Positions 5,753 to 5,775 of a stretch of DNA of 5,775 nt are shown here, piece by piece. The translations under genes were made by a program, and so were the position numbers. Origin of the DNA: Methylococcaceae bacterium. GTDB lineage: Bacteria > Pseudomonadota > Gammaproteobacteria > Methylococcales > Methylomonadaceae. Each line of letters opens with the position of its first letter. Position 1 is the stretch's first letter. Under the pieces are notes generated by a model, which made no database searches, was not told where the DNA came from, and was given only the letters and a program-made list of their open reading frames with translations. The stretch is taken from the NCBI GenBank assembly GCA_947484105.1, contig CANKON010000102.1:1-5775 (forward strand). Direction: 5' to 3'.

Positions 5753-5775
5753 TCAAAAATAAAAATTTGAAAAAA

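Larger units (their letters stand above)
5468..5775. other. oriC: Candidate chromosomal replication origin (oriC)
   Basis: This 308-bp region after dnaA has no credible coding sequence. From left to right it holds a hairpin, an AT-rich unwinding candidate with a 13-bp repeat, an IHF-consensus site, five identical DnaA-box-like 9-mers and a second IHF-consensus site. The layout matches the left part of E. coli oriC, where the AT-rich 13-mers also lie to the left of a box written TGTGGATAA. Placement beside dnaA, with rpmH divergent on the other side, is a standard origin context. No GATC occurs in it, so Dam/SeqA control of the enteric kind is not expected. The right edge is uncertain because the window ends inside AT-rich DNA. 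A dnaN start is expected beyond but not seen. Confidence 0.85.

Noticed and set aside
5697..5775. DnaA-trio elements of the Bacillus type beside the box array
   Set aside because: No clear run of TAG/TAA-type triplets at a 3-base period follows the outer box on either side.

Overview
The window is the replication-origin neighbourhood of a bacterial chromosome. It carries the conserved block mnmE, yidC, yidD, rnpA and rpmH on the minus strand, then dnaA divergently on the plus strand, then an intergenic region after dnaA with all the marks of oriC. All the proteins resemble gammaproteobacterial families. DnaA aligns with E. coli DnaA without gaps from the AAA+ domain to the C-terminus, apart from a linker about 27 residues shorter. 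YidC has the large periplasmic domain of Gram-negative bacteria. The DNA is AT-rich. I would place the organism in Gammaproteobacteria, outside the enterics, and cannot name the genus from sequence alone.

Layout. 1-199 is an AT-rich intergenic stretch with no gene. 200-3989 is a compact minus-strand cluster, read rpmH > rnpA > yidD > yidC > mnmE, with gaps of 13 nt or less or with overlaps. A strong sigma70-type promoter at 4041-4069 serves it. 3990-4144 is the divergent rpmH/dnaA control region. 4145-5467 is dnaA. 5468-5775 is the candidate oriC: a hairpin after the dnaA stop, an AT-rich unwinding region (about 15% GC over 5491-5620), an IHF-consensus site, five DnaA boxes at 5622-5696, and a second IHF-consensus site at 5740-5752. 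No dnaN start appears before the window ends.

How the genes work together. rpmH (ribosomal protein L34), rnpA (RNase P protein), yidD and yidC (membrane protein insertion) and mnmE (tRNA wobble-uridine modification) form the usual translation and membrane-biogenesis operon beside dnaA, the initiator that acts on the neighbouring origin.

Main point of interest. The five origin boxes are perfect copies of TGTGCATAA (TTATGCACA on the minus strand), not the canonical TTATCCACA. All share one orientation, at intervals of 12, 21, 21 and 12 bp. The adjacent DnaA carries substitutions at DNA-contacting positions: GRNHTT in place of the near-universal GRDHTT, and Lys and Gln in place of conserved Arg residues in the basic segment before ARPRQ. 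Together these suggest that initiator and origin have co-evolved to a shifted specificity. A second oddity is a G/C-run palindromic repeat that now encodes the first residues of MnmE.
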